DNA from: RGIG250 sp045616885 | GTDB lineage: Bacteria; Bacillota; Negativicutes; Selenomonadales; Selenomonadaceae | DNA: 10,928 bases | Reading direction: 5' to 3' | NCBI GenBank assembly: GCA_045616885.1 | Contig: JAZLHS010000035.1 | Location: forward strand, 1 to 10,928 | In this document: positions 1-6,585 of the stretch, piece by piece | Numbering within the stretch: position 1 is the stretch's first letter | How the letters are laid out: each line of letters begins with the position of its first letter | Made by a program: the position numbers and the translations under genes | Notes under the pieces: generated by a model | Databases searched by the model: none | Seen by the model: only the letters and a program-made list of their open reading frames with translations | What the model was told of the DNA's origin: nothing

Positions 1-56
1 TTCCCTGGGAGCGTACCGATAAGGCCGAGACTCTCCGTCAGCAGGCAGGCTTGTAA
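1..56 (+). CDS. C-terminal end of an unidentified upstream gene (partial)
   Basis: The frame that begins at base 3 is open from the window edge to a TAA at 54-56 and reads PWERTDKAETLRQQAGL. The charged, Ala/Gln/Leu-rich ending looks like a real protein C-terminus, but 17 residues are too few to name a family. The stop lies 25 bp before metN with no terminator between them, so this gene may be transcribed together with metNIQ. A competing frame from base 1 stays open to a TAG at 79-81, directly before the metN ATG, but its composition is less protein-like. Which frame is coding cannot be settled from this window. Confidence 0.4.
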   Translation, partial: PWERTDKAETLRQQAGL

Positions 57-81
57 TCAAGATTCAATAGAAGGCTTTTAG

Positions 82-1119
82 ATGATTCGACTTTCAAATA
101 TTAAGAAGACCTTTCAGGGGCCGAATGGTCCGGTGGAAGCAATTAAAGGCGTAGATATTCATGTCGAGCCAGGGGAGATTTTCGGCATTGTGGGCTTGTC
201 CGGTGCCGGAAAATCCACTCTCGTGCGCTGCATAAATATGTTGGAAAAGCCAACCAGCGGACAGGTAATTGTCGATGGCAAGGATTTAACCGCTATGTCT
301 GAGTCTCAGCTCAGAGAAGTCAGAAAATCTATTGCCATGATATTTCAGCACTTCAACCTGCTGTCTTCCGCTACGGTCTACGATAATGTTGCCTTTCCCC
401 TGAGACTGTCAAATACCTCTGAAGATAAAATTCGTGAAAAGGTTCTTCCGCTTCTCGAGCTGGTAGGTCTGTCCGATAAAGCGGATAATTATCCCGCTCA
501 GCTCTCCGGCGGTCAGAAGCAGCGTGTCGGCATTGCCCGTGCGCTTGCCAATGACCCGAAGGTTCTCCTTTGCGATGAGGCAACCAGTGCCCTTGATCCG
601 CAGACTACAAAGGCGATTCTTTCTCTTATAAAGGACATCAATAAGAAGATGGGATTGACTGTCGTAGTAATAACTCACGAAATGGCGGTTATTACCGACA
701 TCTGCGACCGGGTTGCTGTGTTGTCAGACGGTGTTGTCGCTGAGTGCGGTCAGGTGCTTGAGGTATTCACCAATCCGCAGCAGGAGATAACAAAGCAGTT
801 TACCGGCGTAATTCTCAGCCGTGAGCTGCCGGGAGACTTTAAGGATAGGGAAATCAGTCAGGAGCCTGTAAGCGGAGCACAGCTGCTAATATGGTTGACC
901 TTCATTGGAAATTCTGCTGATGAACCTGTTCTTTCTACGATGATTCGTAAATTTGATGCCGATGTTTCCATTCTTTACGGAATGGTGGGAGAAATTCAGT
1001 CTACACCCTTTGGCCGTATGCTTATTGGTATTACCGGTGACGATTCTATCGTTAAGTCACTATTGGAATACCTGAAAGGCAGAGATTTGATGGTGGAGGT
1101 GGTTGGCTATGTCAAGTGA
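82..1119 (+). CDS. metN: Methionine ABC importer ATP-binding protein MetN
   Basis: This is the cytoplasmic ATPase that drives uptake of D/L-methionine through MetI. The 345 residues carry the full ABC set: Walker A GLSGAGKST at 38-46, Q-loop Gln89, signature LSGGQ at 141-145, Walker B ending in Asp165-Glu166, and the switch His199 in VVITHEM. Residues from about 265 to 345 form the C-terminal NIL (ACT-like) domain that separates MetN from amino-acid importer ATPases such as GlnQ. In this family that domain binds methionine and shuts transport down when internal methionine is high. Length matches the usual 340-345 residues. The ATG is preceded by AGAAGG at a suitable distance. No SAM riboswitch or T-box is recognisable in the 81 bp upstream; any such control would lie before the window or before the upstream gene. 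Confidence 0.97.
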   Translation: MIRLSNIKKTFQGPNGPVEAIKGVDIHVEPGEIFGIVGLSGAGKSTLVRCINMLEKPTSGQVIVDGKDLTAMSESQLREVRKSIAMIFQHFNLLSSATVYDNVAFPLRLSNTSEDKIREKVLPLLELVGLSDKADNYPAQLSGGQKQRVGIARALANDPKVLLCDEATSALDPQTTKAILSLIKDINKKMGLTVVVITHEMAVITDICDRVAVLSDGVVAECGQVLEVFTNPQQEITKQFTGVILSRELPGDFKDREISQEPVSGAQLLIWLTFIGNSADEPVLSTMIRKFDADVSILYGMVGEIQSTPFGRMLIGITGDDSIVKSLLEYLKGRDLMVEVVGYVK

Positions 1120-1762
1120 TATGTTTGCTCTGTTGGCGAAGGCTCTCGGAGAAACAGTTTACATGGTAGCCGTATCCATGTTTTTCTCCAGTCTTTTGGG
1201 CATACCCTTGGGGGTCCTGCTATATATTACCAACAAGGGCGGCATACTTGAGTGCAAGCCGGTCAATAAGCTTGTAGGCTCCATTGTCAATGCTGTCCGC
1301 TCAATTCCTTTTATCATTCTGATGGTTTCCATTATACCATTTACCCGTATGATTGTCGGTACTTCTATCGGTACTACGGCAGCTATGGTACCTCTTGTAC
1401 TGGCCTCGGTTCCCTTTATCGGTCGTCAGGTAGAAACCTCTCTCATGGAGGTGCCTGATGGTATCATCGAGGCGGCTCGTTCAATGGGTGCTACCAGCAG
1501 TCAGATTATCCGCCGGGTGCTGCTTCCAGAGGCAATGCCCTCTATCGTAGCTCAGCTTACCACCGTTGTTATCGCTCTCGTCGGCGAATCGGCAATGGCC
1601 GGAGCAATCGGCGGCGGCGGCCTTGGTGATTTGGCTATCCGATATGGCTATCAGAGATTTCGTCCTGAGATAATGGTAGCAACTGTTGTTGTTCTCATTG
1701 TTTTGGTACAGCTTGTTCAGTTCCTTGGCAATCGTTTGGCTGCCAGCCTGAACAAGAGATAA
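1109..1762 (+). CDS. metI: Methionine ABC importer permease MetI
   Basis: This is the inner-membrane channel of the methionine importer, 217 residues with about five hydrophobic segments (roughly 15-40, 58-78, 86-104, 146-170 and 186-208). The cytoplasmic EAA coupling loop that docks onto MetN is clear at about 121-140, starting EAARSMGA and ending RRVLLP. The GAIGGGGLGDLAIRYGY stretch at 166-182 is typical of MetI. I place the start at the ATG at 1109, not the in-frame TTG at 1103: GGAGG at 1095-1099 sits 9 bases from the ATG but only 3 from the TTG. The gene overlaps the end of metN by 11 bp, which suggests translational coupling and near-equal production of the two subunits. Confidence 0.95.
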   Translation: MSSDMFALLAKALGETVYMVAVSMFFSSLLGIPLGVLLYITNKGGILECKPVNKLVGSIVNAVRSIPFIILMVSIIPFTRMIVGTSIGTTAAMVPLVLASVPFIGRQVETSLMEVPDGIIEAARSMGATSSQIIRRVLLPEAMPSIVAQLTTVVIALVGESAMAGAIGGGGLGDLAIRYGYQRFRPEIMVATVVVLIVLVQLVQFLGNRLAASLNKR

Positions 1763-1770
1763 TTACGCAG

Positions 1771-1790
1771 TTATCCTCATAAGAGGATAA
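1771..1790 (+). other. Intercistronic stem-loop between metI and metQ
   Basis: A perfect inverted repeat, TTATCCTC then ATAA then GAGGATAA, gives an 8-bp stem with a 4-nt loop just after the metI stop and 13 bp before the metQ Shine-Dalgarno sequence. The downstream sequence TATATTTAAT is not a continuous U-tract, so this does not look like an efficient terminator. A plausible role, by analogy with stem-loops that protect binding-protein cistrons in other ABC operons, is to mark an RNA processing site or stabilise the metQ part of the message. That role is inferred. Confidence 0.55.
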
Positions 1791-1815
1791 TATATTTAAT
1801 CGAGGAGGAATACCC

Positions 1816-2655
1816 ATGAAGAAAATCTATCTTTTTCTGACTTCTCTTCTTATTCTCGCTTTAGCAACTGCCGGCTGCGGCGGTGGCGGTGCAGAAAAGA
1901 AGCAGGATGCAAAGCCGGCACAGAAGACTGAGCAGAAAGCAAAGCTCAAAGTCGGTGCAACCCCCGTACCCCACGCTGAAGTCCTTAATGCCATTAAGCC
2001 GCTGCTGGCTAAGGAAGGCATTGAACTTACTGTTGTTGAATTCAGCGACTATGTTCAGCCGAACCTTGCTACCAATGACAAGGAACTGGATGCAAACTAC
2101 TTCCAGCATCTCCCGTACCTCGAGAATTTCACTAAAGAGCATAAGAATGTTAAGCTCGTAAGTGCTGCCGGTGTTCATATCGAGCCGATGGGCATTTATT
2201 CCCGCAAAATTAAGAAGCTGGATGAGCTGAAGAACGGTGCTTCTGTTGCTATTCCGAACGATCCGACCAACGGCGGTCGTGCGCTTCTCCTTCTGCAGCG
2301 TGCTGGCGTTATCAAGCTGAAGAAGACTGCTGTTGATGTCACCGTTCAGGATATCGCTGAGAACCCGAAGAACATCAAGATTCAGGAGCTTGAGGCTGCT
2401 CAGGTACCCCGTTCCCTCGACGATGTTGATGCTGCTGTAATCAACACCAACTTTGCAATGCAGGCTAATCTCGTTCCCACCAAGGATGCTATCGTAATCG
2501 AAGATGCTTCCAGCCCCTATGTAAACATCGTGGCTGTACGCGCCGGTGATGAGAAGCGTCCGGAGATCGTTGCTCTCTGCAAGGCTCTCCAGAGCCCGGA
2601 TGCAAAGAAGTTCTTCCAGGACAAGTACAAGGGTGCAGTTGTCCCGACCTTCTAA
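1816..2655 (+). CDS. metQ: Methionine-binding lipoprotein MetQ (NlpA family)
   Basis: This is the membrane-anchored substrate-binding protein that captures methionine and delivers it to MetI. The 279-residue precursor has a lipoprotein signal peptide: MKK, a hydrophobic core at about 5-17, and lipobox TAGC with the acylated Cys21. A flexible Gly/Lys/Gln/Ala-rich linker runs to about residue 43. The mature domain starts at KVGATPVPHAEVL and shows NlpA/MetQ-family segments such as YFQHLPYL, VHIEPMGIYS, AIPNDPTNGGRAL and NTNFAMQA. Translation starts at the ATG preceded by a near-ideal AGGAGG (1803-1808, 7-nt spacing). Codon choice is visibly more biased than in metN or metI (frequent GCT, AAG, GTT, CGT), consistent with the higher amounts usual for a binding protein. 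Confidence 0.96.
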   Translation: MKKIYLFLTSLLILALATAGCGGGGAEKKQDAKPAQKTEQKAKLKVGATPVPHAEVLNAIKPLLAKEGIELTVVEFSDYVQPNLATNDKELDANYFQHLPYLENFTKEHKNVKLVSAAGVHIEPMGIYSRKIKKLDELKNGASVAIPNDPTNGGRALLLLQRAGVIKLKKTAVDVTVQDIAENPKNIKIQELEAAQVPRSLDDVDAAVINTNFAMQANLVPTKDAIVIEDASSPYVNIVAVRAGDEKRPEIVALCKALQSPDAKKFFQDKYKGAVVPTF

Positions 2656-2674
2656 TTTAAAAATCTAGAAACTT

Positions 2675-2721
2675 AAAAGACGGTAGCTACAGGATAATTC
2701 CCGTAGCCACCGTCTTTTTTT
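2675..2721 (+). terminator. Intrinsic terminator after metQ, probably bidirectional
   Basis: The arms at 2675-2690 (core GACGGTAGCTAC) and 2703-2718 (core GTAGCCACCGTC) pair over 12 GC-rich bases with one A-C mismatch, around a 12-nt loop. A run of seven T follows on the plus strand. On the minus strand the same hairpin is followed by four T, so it can also end the convergent hydrolase transcript that stops at 2745. It lies about 20 bp after the metQ stop. Confidence 0.87.
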
Positions 2722-2744
2722 ACGCTAAAGATTGGCTGATATCA

Positions 2745-3266
2745 TTAAATAATGTCTATCTGACAAAGTCCCATTGCAGCAAGTGCCGTCTTGTGAGTCT
2801 CCGGATTGACACAGGCTGAGAGGCTGCTCTCAACGGATATATTTTTCTCAGGATAAAAAGCTTTTAGAAGAATGGCATTGCTGAGGACACAAATGCCGGT
2901 GCAGAGCCCCAACAGCTTTATGTCATCATATTCTTTCACGGCTTCAGCCAGAGCAGGGGAACCAAATGTCGGCTTGTCGATAATAAGGCTGTCAGCGGCA
3001 TACGGAGCCAGCTCAGGGCAGATTTCCCATCCAGTGGTACCCTTGATACAATGCTCTACGGGCAGTTTTTTGCCCTCAGAAGTGTTCAAGTAGTCGGTTG
3101 GGTGAGTATCGCGGGTGAAAATAAGAGGGATGCCGTTCTCCTTTGCTTCCTTGATAAATTTCTCCACTGCAGGAACAATTGCTGTCGCTTCCGCAGTACC
3201 AAGGGAACCGGTAATAAAATCGTTTTGCATATCCACAACGATAATAACAGATTTTGAGTTTTTCAT
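2745..3266 (-). CDS. Cysteine hydrolase of the isochorismatase superfamily, nicotinamidase-like
   Basis: This is a 173-residue cytoplasmic enzyme of the isochorismatase/nicotinamidase fold. The catalytic triad is visible: Asp12 in VDMQNDF, Lys98 in DKPTFGS, and nucleophile Cys126 in GLCTGICV. Metal-site candidates are Asp53 and His55 in FTRDTHPTDYL and His72 in the HCIKGTTGWEI segment. The last resembles the CPxHCxxGTxGAE-like region of nicotinamidases (PncA) more than that of isochorismatases. The likely reaction is nicotinamide to nicotinate plus ammonia for NAD salvage, but related hydrolases use other amides, so the substrate is inferred. It is shorter than E. coli PncA but normal for Firmicute members. 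The ATG follows AAAGAGG at about 8 nt. It lies 50 bp after the acyltransferase gene with no terminator or clear promoter between, so it is probably the last cistron of that operon. Confidence 0.85.
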   Translation of the reverse strand: MKNSKSVIIVVDMQNDFITGSLGTAEATAIVPAVEKFIKEAKENGIPLIFTRDTHPTDYLNTSEGKKLPVEHCIKGTTGWEICPELAPYAADSLIIDKPTFGSPALAEAVKEYDDIKLLGLCTGICVLSNAILLKAFYPEKNISVESSLSACVNPETHKTALAAMGLCQIDII

Positions 3267-3316
3267 GTTTACAACCTCTTTCTTAAAGTGTTTTCAAAAT
3301 TGTATTGTTGTAGTGA

Positions 3317-4438
3317 TTATTTAGCGGTACCAATTGTGAGTTTGTTTATAATGGGAAACCTATGGCCTAGCTTTCTTATTCCTGTACCAATTAGTATGGA
3401 GCTGCCAACTACAGCTATATAGTAGCAGCTGATAACAGGAGCGGTGTAAACATAGCCAAGCCATGCAATTATAAACCCGACGTAAGTTATAGCTATTGGA
3501 TGAAAGAGATAAGCAAAATAAGAATGATAACCAAGCGTGCCAAGGAAGCTGCTCAGAAATAGAGGGAAGGATACTTTTCTGAACAAGGATAAGAAGAACA
3601 GGGAACAGGCAAGTGTGTATAGAATACCGATTGGACTCAACTGCTGTGCAACATTAATAGCCCATTCAGGACGATAGTCGGCGTACTTTATAAGGTAGTA
3701 ATAATGCATAAGCAGACCACCGCCGGTAATGAGGAAAAAACAGAATAATGACGGTAAATGGCTGTCTATATACGACTTGCATTTATTCCAATGAACGGCA
3801 AAGTAGGCACCTGTAAGGAAAATGAAGAAGTAATGCAATACCCAATAGTTCAATCGCTGAGCGATGAGATAACTGATATATGGATTGGAGAAGTCCGTTG
3901 GCTTCAGTATGTAACAAGACCAGTAATCAAAAGCGATTTGGACAACAAGGAGTATCGCCAGACATCTGACAGTAAGCCGTTTGACAATGGGAATCCAAAG
4001 GGGCATTAATAGATAAAACCACATGAGGATGATCATAAAATAAAGCTGATAGGAACCAAAGCCGAATATCAGATATTTTATTATTTCCTTTACATGGAGA
4101 AGCATTGTACTTCGATAGAGAACTGTGTAATGAATAATATAGAAGAATGTCCAGAAGAGATATGGTACCAGCACCGATTTGGCGCGTCTCAGGTAGAAAT
4201 CTCGGTAATCCATTTTGGCTTCTAAGTCGCGCTTCCAAAACAGCCCAAAAGCAGAAATGAAGAAAAAAATAGGAACAGAAAATCTGGTGAGAATTTCAAA
4301 CAATGCGACAAGATGGATATTGGGGGTAGGATTCATCAAATATTGAGAACCTATATGTATTCCAATTACTCCCAGCATGGATATTCCCCTGATGTATTCC
4401 AGTTCCGGGAGGCGTTCTTTATCCGTTGTGTTACTCAA
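3317..4438 (-). CDS. Membrane acyltransferase, acyltransferase family 3 (OafA/WecH-like)
   Basis: This is an integral membrane protein of 373 residues with about ten hydrophobic segments along its whole length. The N-terminus has the family pattern of an Arg and a His about 11 residues apart: Arg17 in YIRGISMLG and His28 in VIGIHIG. Next come RFSVPIFFFISAFGLF at 52-67 and a YLRRAKSVLVPYLFW segment at 82-96, both characteristic. Family members transfer acetyl or other acyl groups to surface sugars, peptidoglycan or lipids; the acceptor here is unknown. I accept the TTG at 4438 as the start because the complement of 4444-4447 gives GAGG at 5-nt spacing and the next in-frame Met (residue 21) would delete the conserved Arg17. 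The gene begins 15 bp after the SIMPL-protein stop, so the two are probably co-transcribed. There is no SGNH domain. Confidence 0.88.
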   Translation of the reverse strand: MSNTTDKERLPELEYIRGISMLGVIGIHIGSQYLMNPTPNIHLVALFEILTRFSVPIFFFISAFGLFWKRDLEAKMDYRDFYLRRAKSVLVPYLFWTFFYIIHYTVLYRSTMLLHVKEIIKYLIFGFGSYQLYFMIILMWFYLLMPLWIPIVKRLTVRCLAILLVVQIAFDYWSCYILKPTDFSNPYISYLIAQRLNYWVLHYFFIFLTGAYFAVHWNKCKSYIDSHLPSLFCFFLITGGGLLMHYYYLIKYADYRPEWAINVAQQLSPIGILYTLACSLFFLSLFRKVSFPLFLSSFLGTLGYHSYFAYLFHPIAITYVGFIIAWLGYVYTAPVISCYYIAVVGSSILIGTGIRKLGHRFPIINKLTIGTAK

Positions 4439-4453
4439 ATTGACCTCATTATG

Positions 4454-5164
4454 TTAATCAAGGAAATAGTGAATGGTCACAGTGACAGTGTAGTCAAGCT
4501 CTCCGCCATCTATGTGAGTATCGGCAGATGCAGACTTCAGCATCATTGTATTGCCGTATCGGCGAGGTATTTCGGATGAGTTTTCCGTAATAGTTTCGAT
4601 TCCCGAGATTGACTTTCCCAGCGAAGAGGCTATTATCTCAGCTTTTTCCTTTGCGTCAGCAATGGCTGCCTTAATGGCAGTGCTGCGAAGCTTTGATGTA
4701 TCGCTGAGAGAGAAGGAAAGGCCGGATATTTCAGTAGCACCGGCTGCCAAACTATCATCAATTACTTTATTAATAAGTGTGAATTCACGGACAGTGACGG
4801 AGAGGGTATTAGATACTCTGTAACTGTTTAGCTTCCCATCATTTCCATATTCCGGATAGCAATTATAGTGCCGTGTCTGAATATCAGCAGTTTTTATCCC
4901 AAGTGCGGTCACGGCAGCTCTATCCTGTGTCGTGATTGCAGCGTTTTCGATAGATGCCGCTGCAGTATCTTCTGCTCTGGTTGTTATACCAAGAGAAATG
5001 CTTGCTATGTCAGGGGCAGAAGATGAAACGCCGTGGCCGGTGACAATGACAACAGGACGAGCCTGAGGGGCGGCTGAAACATGGTTTGTACCGGACGAAA
5101 AAAGAAAAACGGAACCACAGACAACCGATGCCAGGACTTTTGAAAGACCGGTAAGGGATTTCAT
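4454..5164 (-). CDS. Exported SIMPL (DUF541) domain protein
   Basis: This is a 236-residue exported protein of the SIMPL/DUF541 family (relatives include E. coli YggE and Brucella BP26/OMP28). The N-terminus is a Sec signal peptide: MKSLTGLSK, a hydrophobic core at about 9-22, and probable cleavage after HVSA at about residue 31. The domain follows with family patterns: VTGHGVSSSAPDIASISLGI near the start, YRVSNTLSVTV in the middle, and an AIADAKEKAEIIASSLGK helix near 165-185. Relatives are linked to oxidative-stress or envelope defence, but the molecular activity is unsettled. The frame extends 17 codons further upstream, but I choose the ATG at 5162-5164 because AAAGAGG lies 8 nt before it and only 2 nt from the alternative ATG. 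The upstream terminator poly-U is immediately adjacent, so the gene needs its own promoter or depends on read-through; I see no convincing promoter. Confidence 0.88.
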   Translation of the reverse strand: MKSLTGLSKVLASVVCGSVFLFSSGTNHVSAAPQARPVVIVTGHGVSSSAPDIASISLGITTRAEDTAAASIENAAITTQDRAAVTALGIKTADIQTRHYNCYPEYGNDGKLNSYRVSNTLSVTVREFTLINKVIDDSLAAGATEISGLSFSLSDTSKLRSTAIKAAIADAKEKAEIIASSLGKSISGIETITENSSEIPRRYGNTMMLKSASADTHIDGGELDYTVTVTIHYFLD

Positions 5165-5196
5165 AATCATAACCTCTTTTCTGTTAAAGTAATTTG

Positions 5197-5231
5197 TAAA
5201 AATCCCCGCAATCATAAAATTGCGGGGGATT
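5197..5231 (-). terminator. Intrinsic terminator after the corA/small-protein unit
   Basis: Plus-strand arms AATCCCCGCAAT (5201-5212) and ATTGCGGGGGATT (5219-5231) pair over 12 bp with one bulged G and a 6-nt loop. Read on the minus strand, the hairpin ends in a run of five T (5198-5202). It lies about 24 bp after the stop of the 77-aa gene and separates it from the SIMPL gene. Confidence 0.86.
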
Positions 5232-5254
5232 AAGCTGGGAAATTAGCCGGTAAA

Positions 5255-5488
5255 TCAGCAGGAGCGTTTACCAAGAGTTGGATGGGAAGTAACTTTTAGA
5301 CTGCGAAGAGTAATAAGCCTTTCGGCTTCTTCAAAATCAACATCCCGGCAGGTTCCGTTATTCTCGTAGATGCACATGGGATTTGATACACCGATTTCGC
5401 CGGCTGGCATATAGACATACTCTTTGTTTACATTATCTCCGTAGATGAATCCATCCTTGAGCTGAGCCTGAGCCATAGTGGGACGCAT
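5255..5488 (-). CDS. Unrecognised 77-residue protein downstream of corA
   Basis: I do not recognise a family. The protein is small, soluble-looking and mildly acidic in the middle, with no signal peptide or membrane segment. It contains three Cys: Cys39 and Cys47 flank a short loop (NPMCIYENNGTCRDV), and Cys77 is the final residue. A VDFEEAERLITLRSL stretch at about 50-64 should form a helix. The start is chosen at the ATG at 5486-5488 because AAGGGAG lies 8 nt upstream; the frame also contains an ATG four codons earlier and a TTG at 5506, both poorly spaced from a Shine-Dalgarno sequence. It begins 40 bp after the corA stop with no terminator between, and a strong terminator follows, so corA and this gene form a two-gene unit. 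The protein-like composition and signals make it a credible gene; the function is unknown. Confidence 0.62.
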   Translation of the reverse strand: MRPTMAQAQLKDGFIYGDNVNKEYVYMPAGEIGVSNPMCIYENNGTCRDVDFEEAERLITLRSLKVTSHPTLGKRSC

Positions 5489-5528
5489 ATTCATTGCTCC
5501 CTTCAAAATTTGTGATGTAAACCGTTAA

Positions 5529-6482
5529 TCAGAACATGTTCCGACGCCAGAGATAATACCCGGCAAAGCCTGCGATGCCAAAGGCGATGACGGATATCAT
5601 TGTGAATGCCTCCGGGGCTTCAGCAAAGGGAACGGCGACATTCATTCCAAAAAAGCTGGATATCAATGTTGGGATGGCAAGAATAATTGTCATGGCAGCT
5701 AAGAACTTCATGACCAGGTTCTGATTGTTGGAGATTATAGACGAAAATGTATCGGCAAGCCGGGCGAGAATCTGGCTGTACATCTCGACCATTTCCCGAG
5801 CCTGCTTGTTCTCAATAATGACATCCTCCAGCAGATCTTCATCCTCCTCGTACATTTTGAGGGGGGAGCCGACCGTAGGATTGTTGCAGAGCCTCAGCAG
5901 CTTGTCAAGGACTGCAGCATTAGAACGCAGAGAGGCGTTGAAGTAAGTAAGACCCTTCTGCAACTCCAATAGGCGAAGAATGTCTTGGTTGCGCATTTGG
6001 TCGCGAAGCATTAATTCCACTTCGTCTGATAACTTGTTTATCTGACGAAGGTAACGGAGGTAGAATGTCGCTGATTTATAGAGTATTTGGAAGAGAAATC
6101 TAGTCTTTTTGAATGTTCTGAATGTCCTGGCTGTTGCTTCGTTGAACTCGGAAATTACCGGTGTTTCTTCGAGGCAAACCGTTATGATGTATTCGTCGCT
6201 GATGATAATTGCCAAAGGCAGAGTGTCGTAGCTTACATTGGTACGCATGACCGGGACATTGGTCAATATCATTACAGAGTTATCTTCTACATCAATATGT
6301 GAGCGCTCTTCATCATCGAGTGCGGAGCGAAGAAAATCAGGTTCGACAGCAGTAAGGTTGCCGATTACTTTTAATTCGTAAGGAGTAGGGTCGATAATGT
6401 TTATCCAGGCACCCTTTTGGAGAGTCTTCAGGCTAAGTTCTTCAAGTGGTCCACTTTCCAGTGAGCGGTAAATTTTCAGCAT
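5529..6482 (-). CDS. corA: CorA-family divalent cation (Mg2+) transporter
   Basis: This is a 317-residue member of the CorA channel family, which forms homopentamers that admit Mg2+ (some members Co2+ or Ni2+). The first ~250 residues are the cytoplasmic alpha/beta and long stalk-helix domain, including acidic regulatory-type patches such as LDDEERSHIDVED and YEEDEDLLEDVIIENK. Two C-terminal transmembrane helices follow (about 257-277 and 292-312). The signature GMN loop at 279-281 lies between them in context SFFGMNVAVPF, where YGMNF is the commoner form. The short positively charged tail WRRNMF is typical. The start ATG has AAGGAG upstream (complement of 6493-6498), but that sequence lies inside a small hairpin (separate entry). 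It is followed in the same unit by the 77-aa protein. Ion preference cannot be read from the sequence. Confidence 0.93.
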   Translation of the reverse strand: MLKIYRSLESGPLEELSLKTLQKGAWINIIDPTPYELKVIGNLTAVEPDFLRSALDDEERSHIDVEDNSVMILTNVPVMRTNVSYDTLPLAIIISDEYIITVCLEETPVISEFNEATARTFRTFKKTRFLFQILYKSATFYLRYLRQINKLSDEVELMLRDQMRNQDILRLLELQKGLTYFNASLRSNAAVLDKLLRLCNNPTVGSPLKMYEEDEDLLEDVIIENKQAREMVEMYSQILARLADTFSSIISNNQNLVMKFLAAMTIILAIPTLISSFFGMNVAVPFAEAPEAFTMISVIAFGIAGFAGYYLWRRNMF

Positions 6483-6485
6483 GAT

Positions 6486-6500
6486 GGAAAGCTCCTTTCC
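6486..6500 (-). promoter_or_regulatory. Hairpin holding the corA Shine-Dalgarno sequence
   Basis: On the minus strand the bases directly before corA read GGAAAG-GAG-CTTTCC, a perfect 6-bp stem with a 3-nt loop that includes the whole AAGGAG ribosome-binding site. The ATG follows three bases after the stem. If formed, it would hide the site from ribosomes, so corA translation could be conditional. The stem is short, and chance formation around a purine-rich site is possible. Confidence 0.4.
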
Positions 6501-6585
6501 GCAAAAATCATGCCGTCAATTCCCACGCAAAAGCGTACGATGATGACTTAAAGACAGACAAATGGCCACTTAATAGGCAATATAG

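Noticed and set aside
1..81. SAM riboswitch or T-box leader for metNIQ
   Set aside because: The 81 bp before metN show no recognisable conserved S-box or T-box segment and are mostly the end of another reading frame. Control elements, if any, lie outside the window.
1103..1108. TTG at 1103 as the metI start
   Set aside because: GGAGG is only 3 nt away, while the ATG at 1109 has 9-nt spacing and is the stronger start codon.
1861..2178. Open frames on either strand inside metQ, and similar long antisense frames within metN, corA, the adaptor and the tolC-like gene
   Set aside because: They overlap genes with unmistakable family motifs, lack ribosome-binding sites and have Cys/Ser/Arg-rich compositions typical of antisense shadows.
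3758..4009. Plus-strand 83-codon frame opposite the acyltransferase gene
   Set aside because: It is a shadow of a well-supported membrane protein gene and has no domain, operon context or terminator of its own.
5165..5215. Upstream extension of the SIMPL protein (start at 5215)
   Set aside because: The extra 17 codons run into the terminator of the previous gene and would precede the signal peptide; the ribosome-binding site fits the ATG at 5162-5164.
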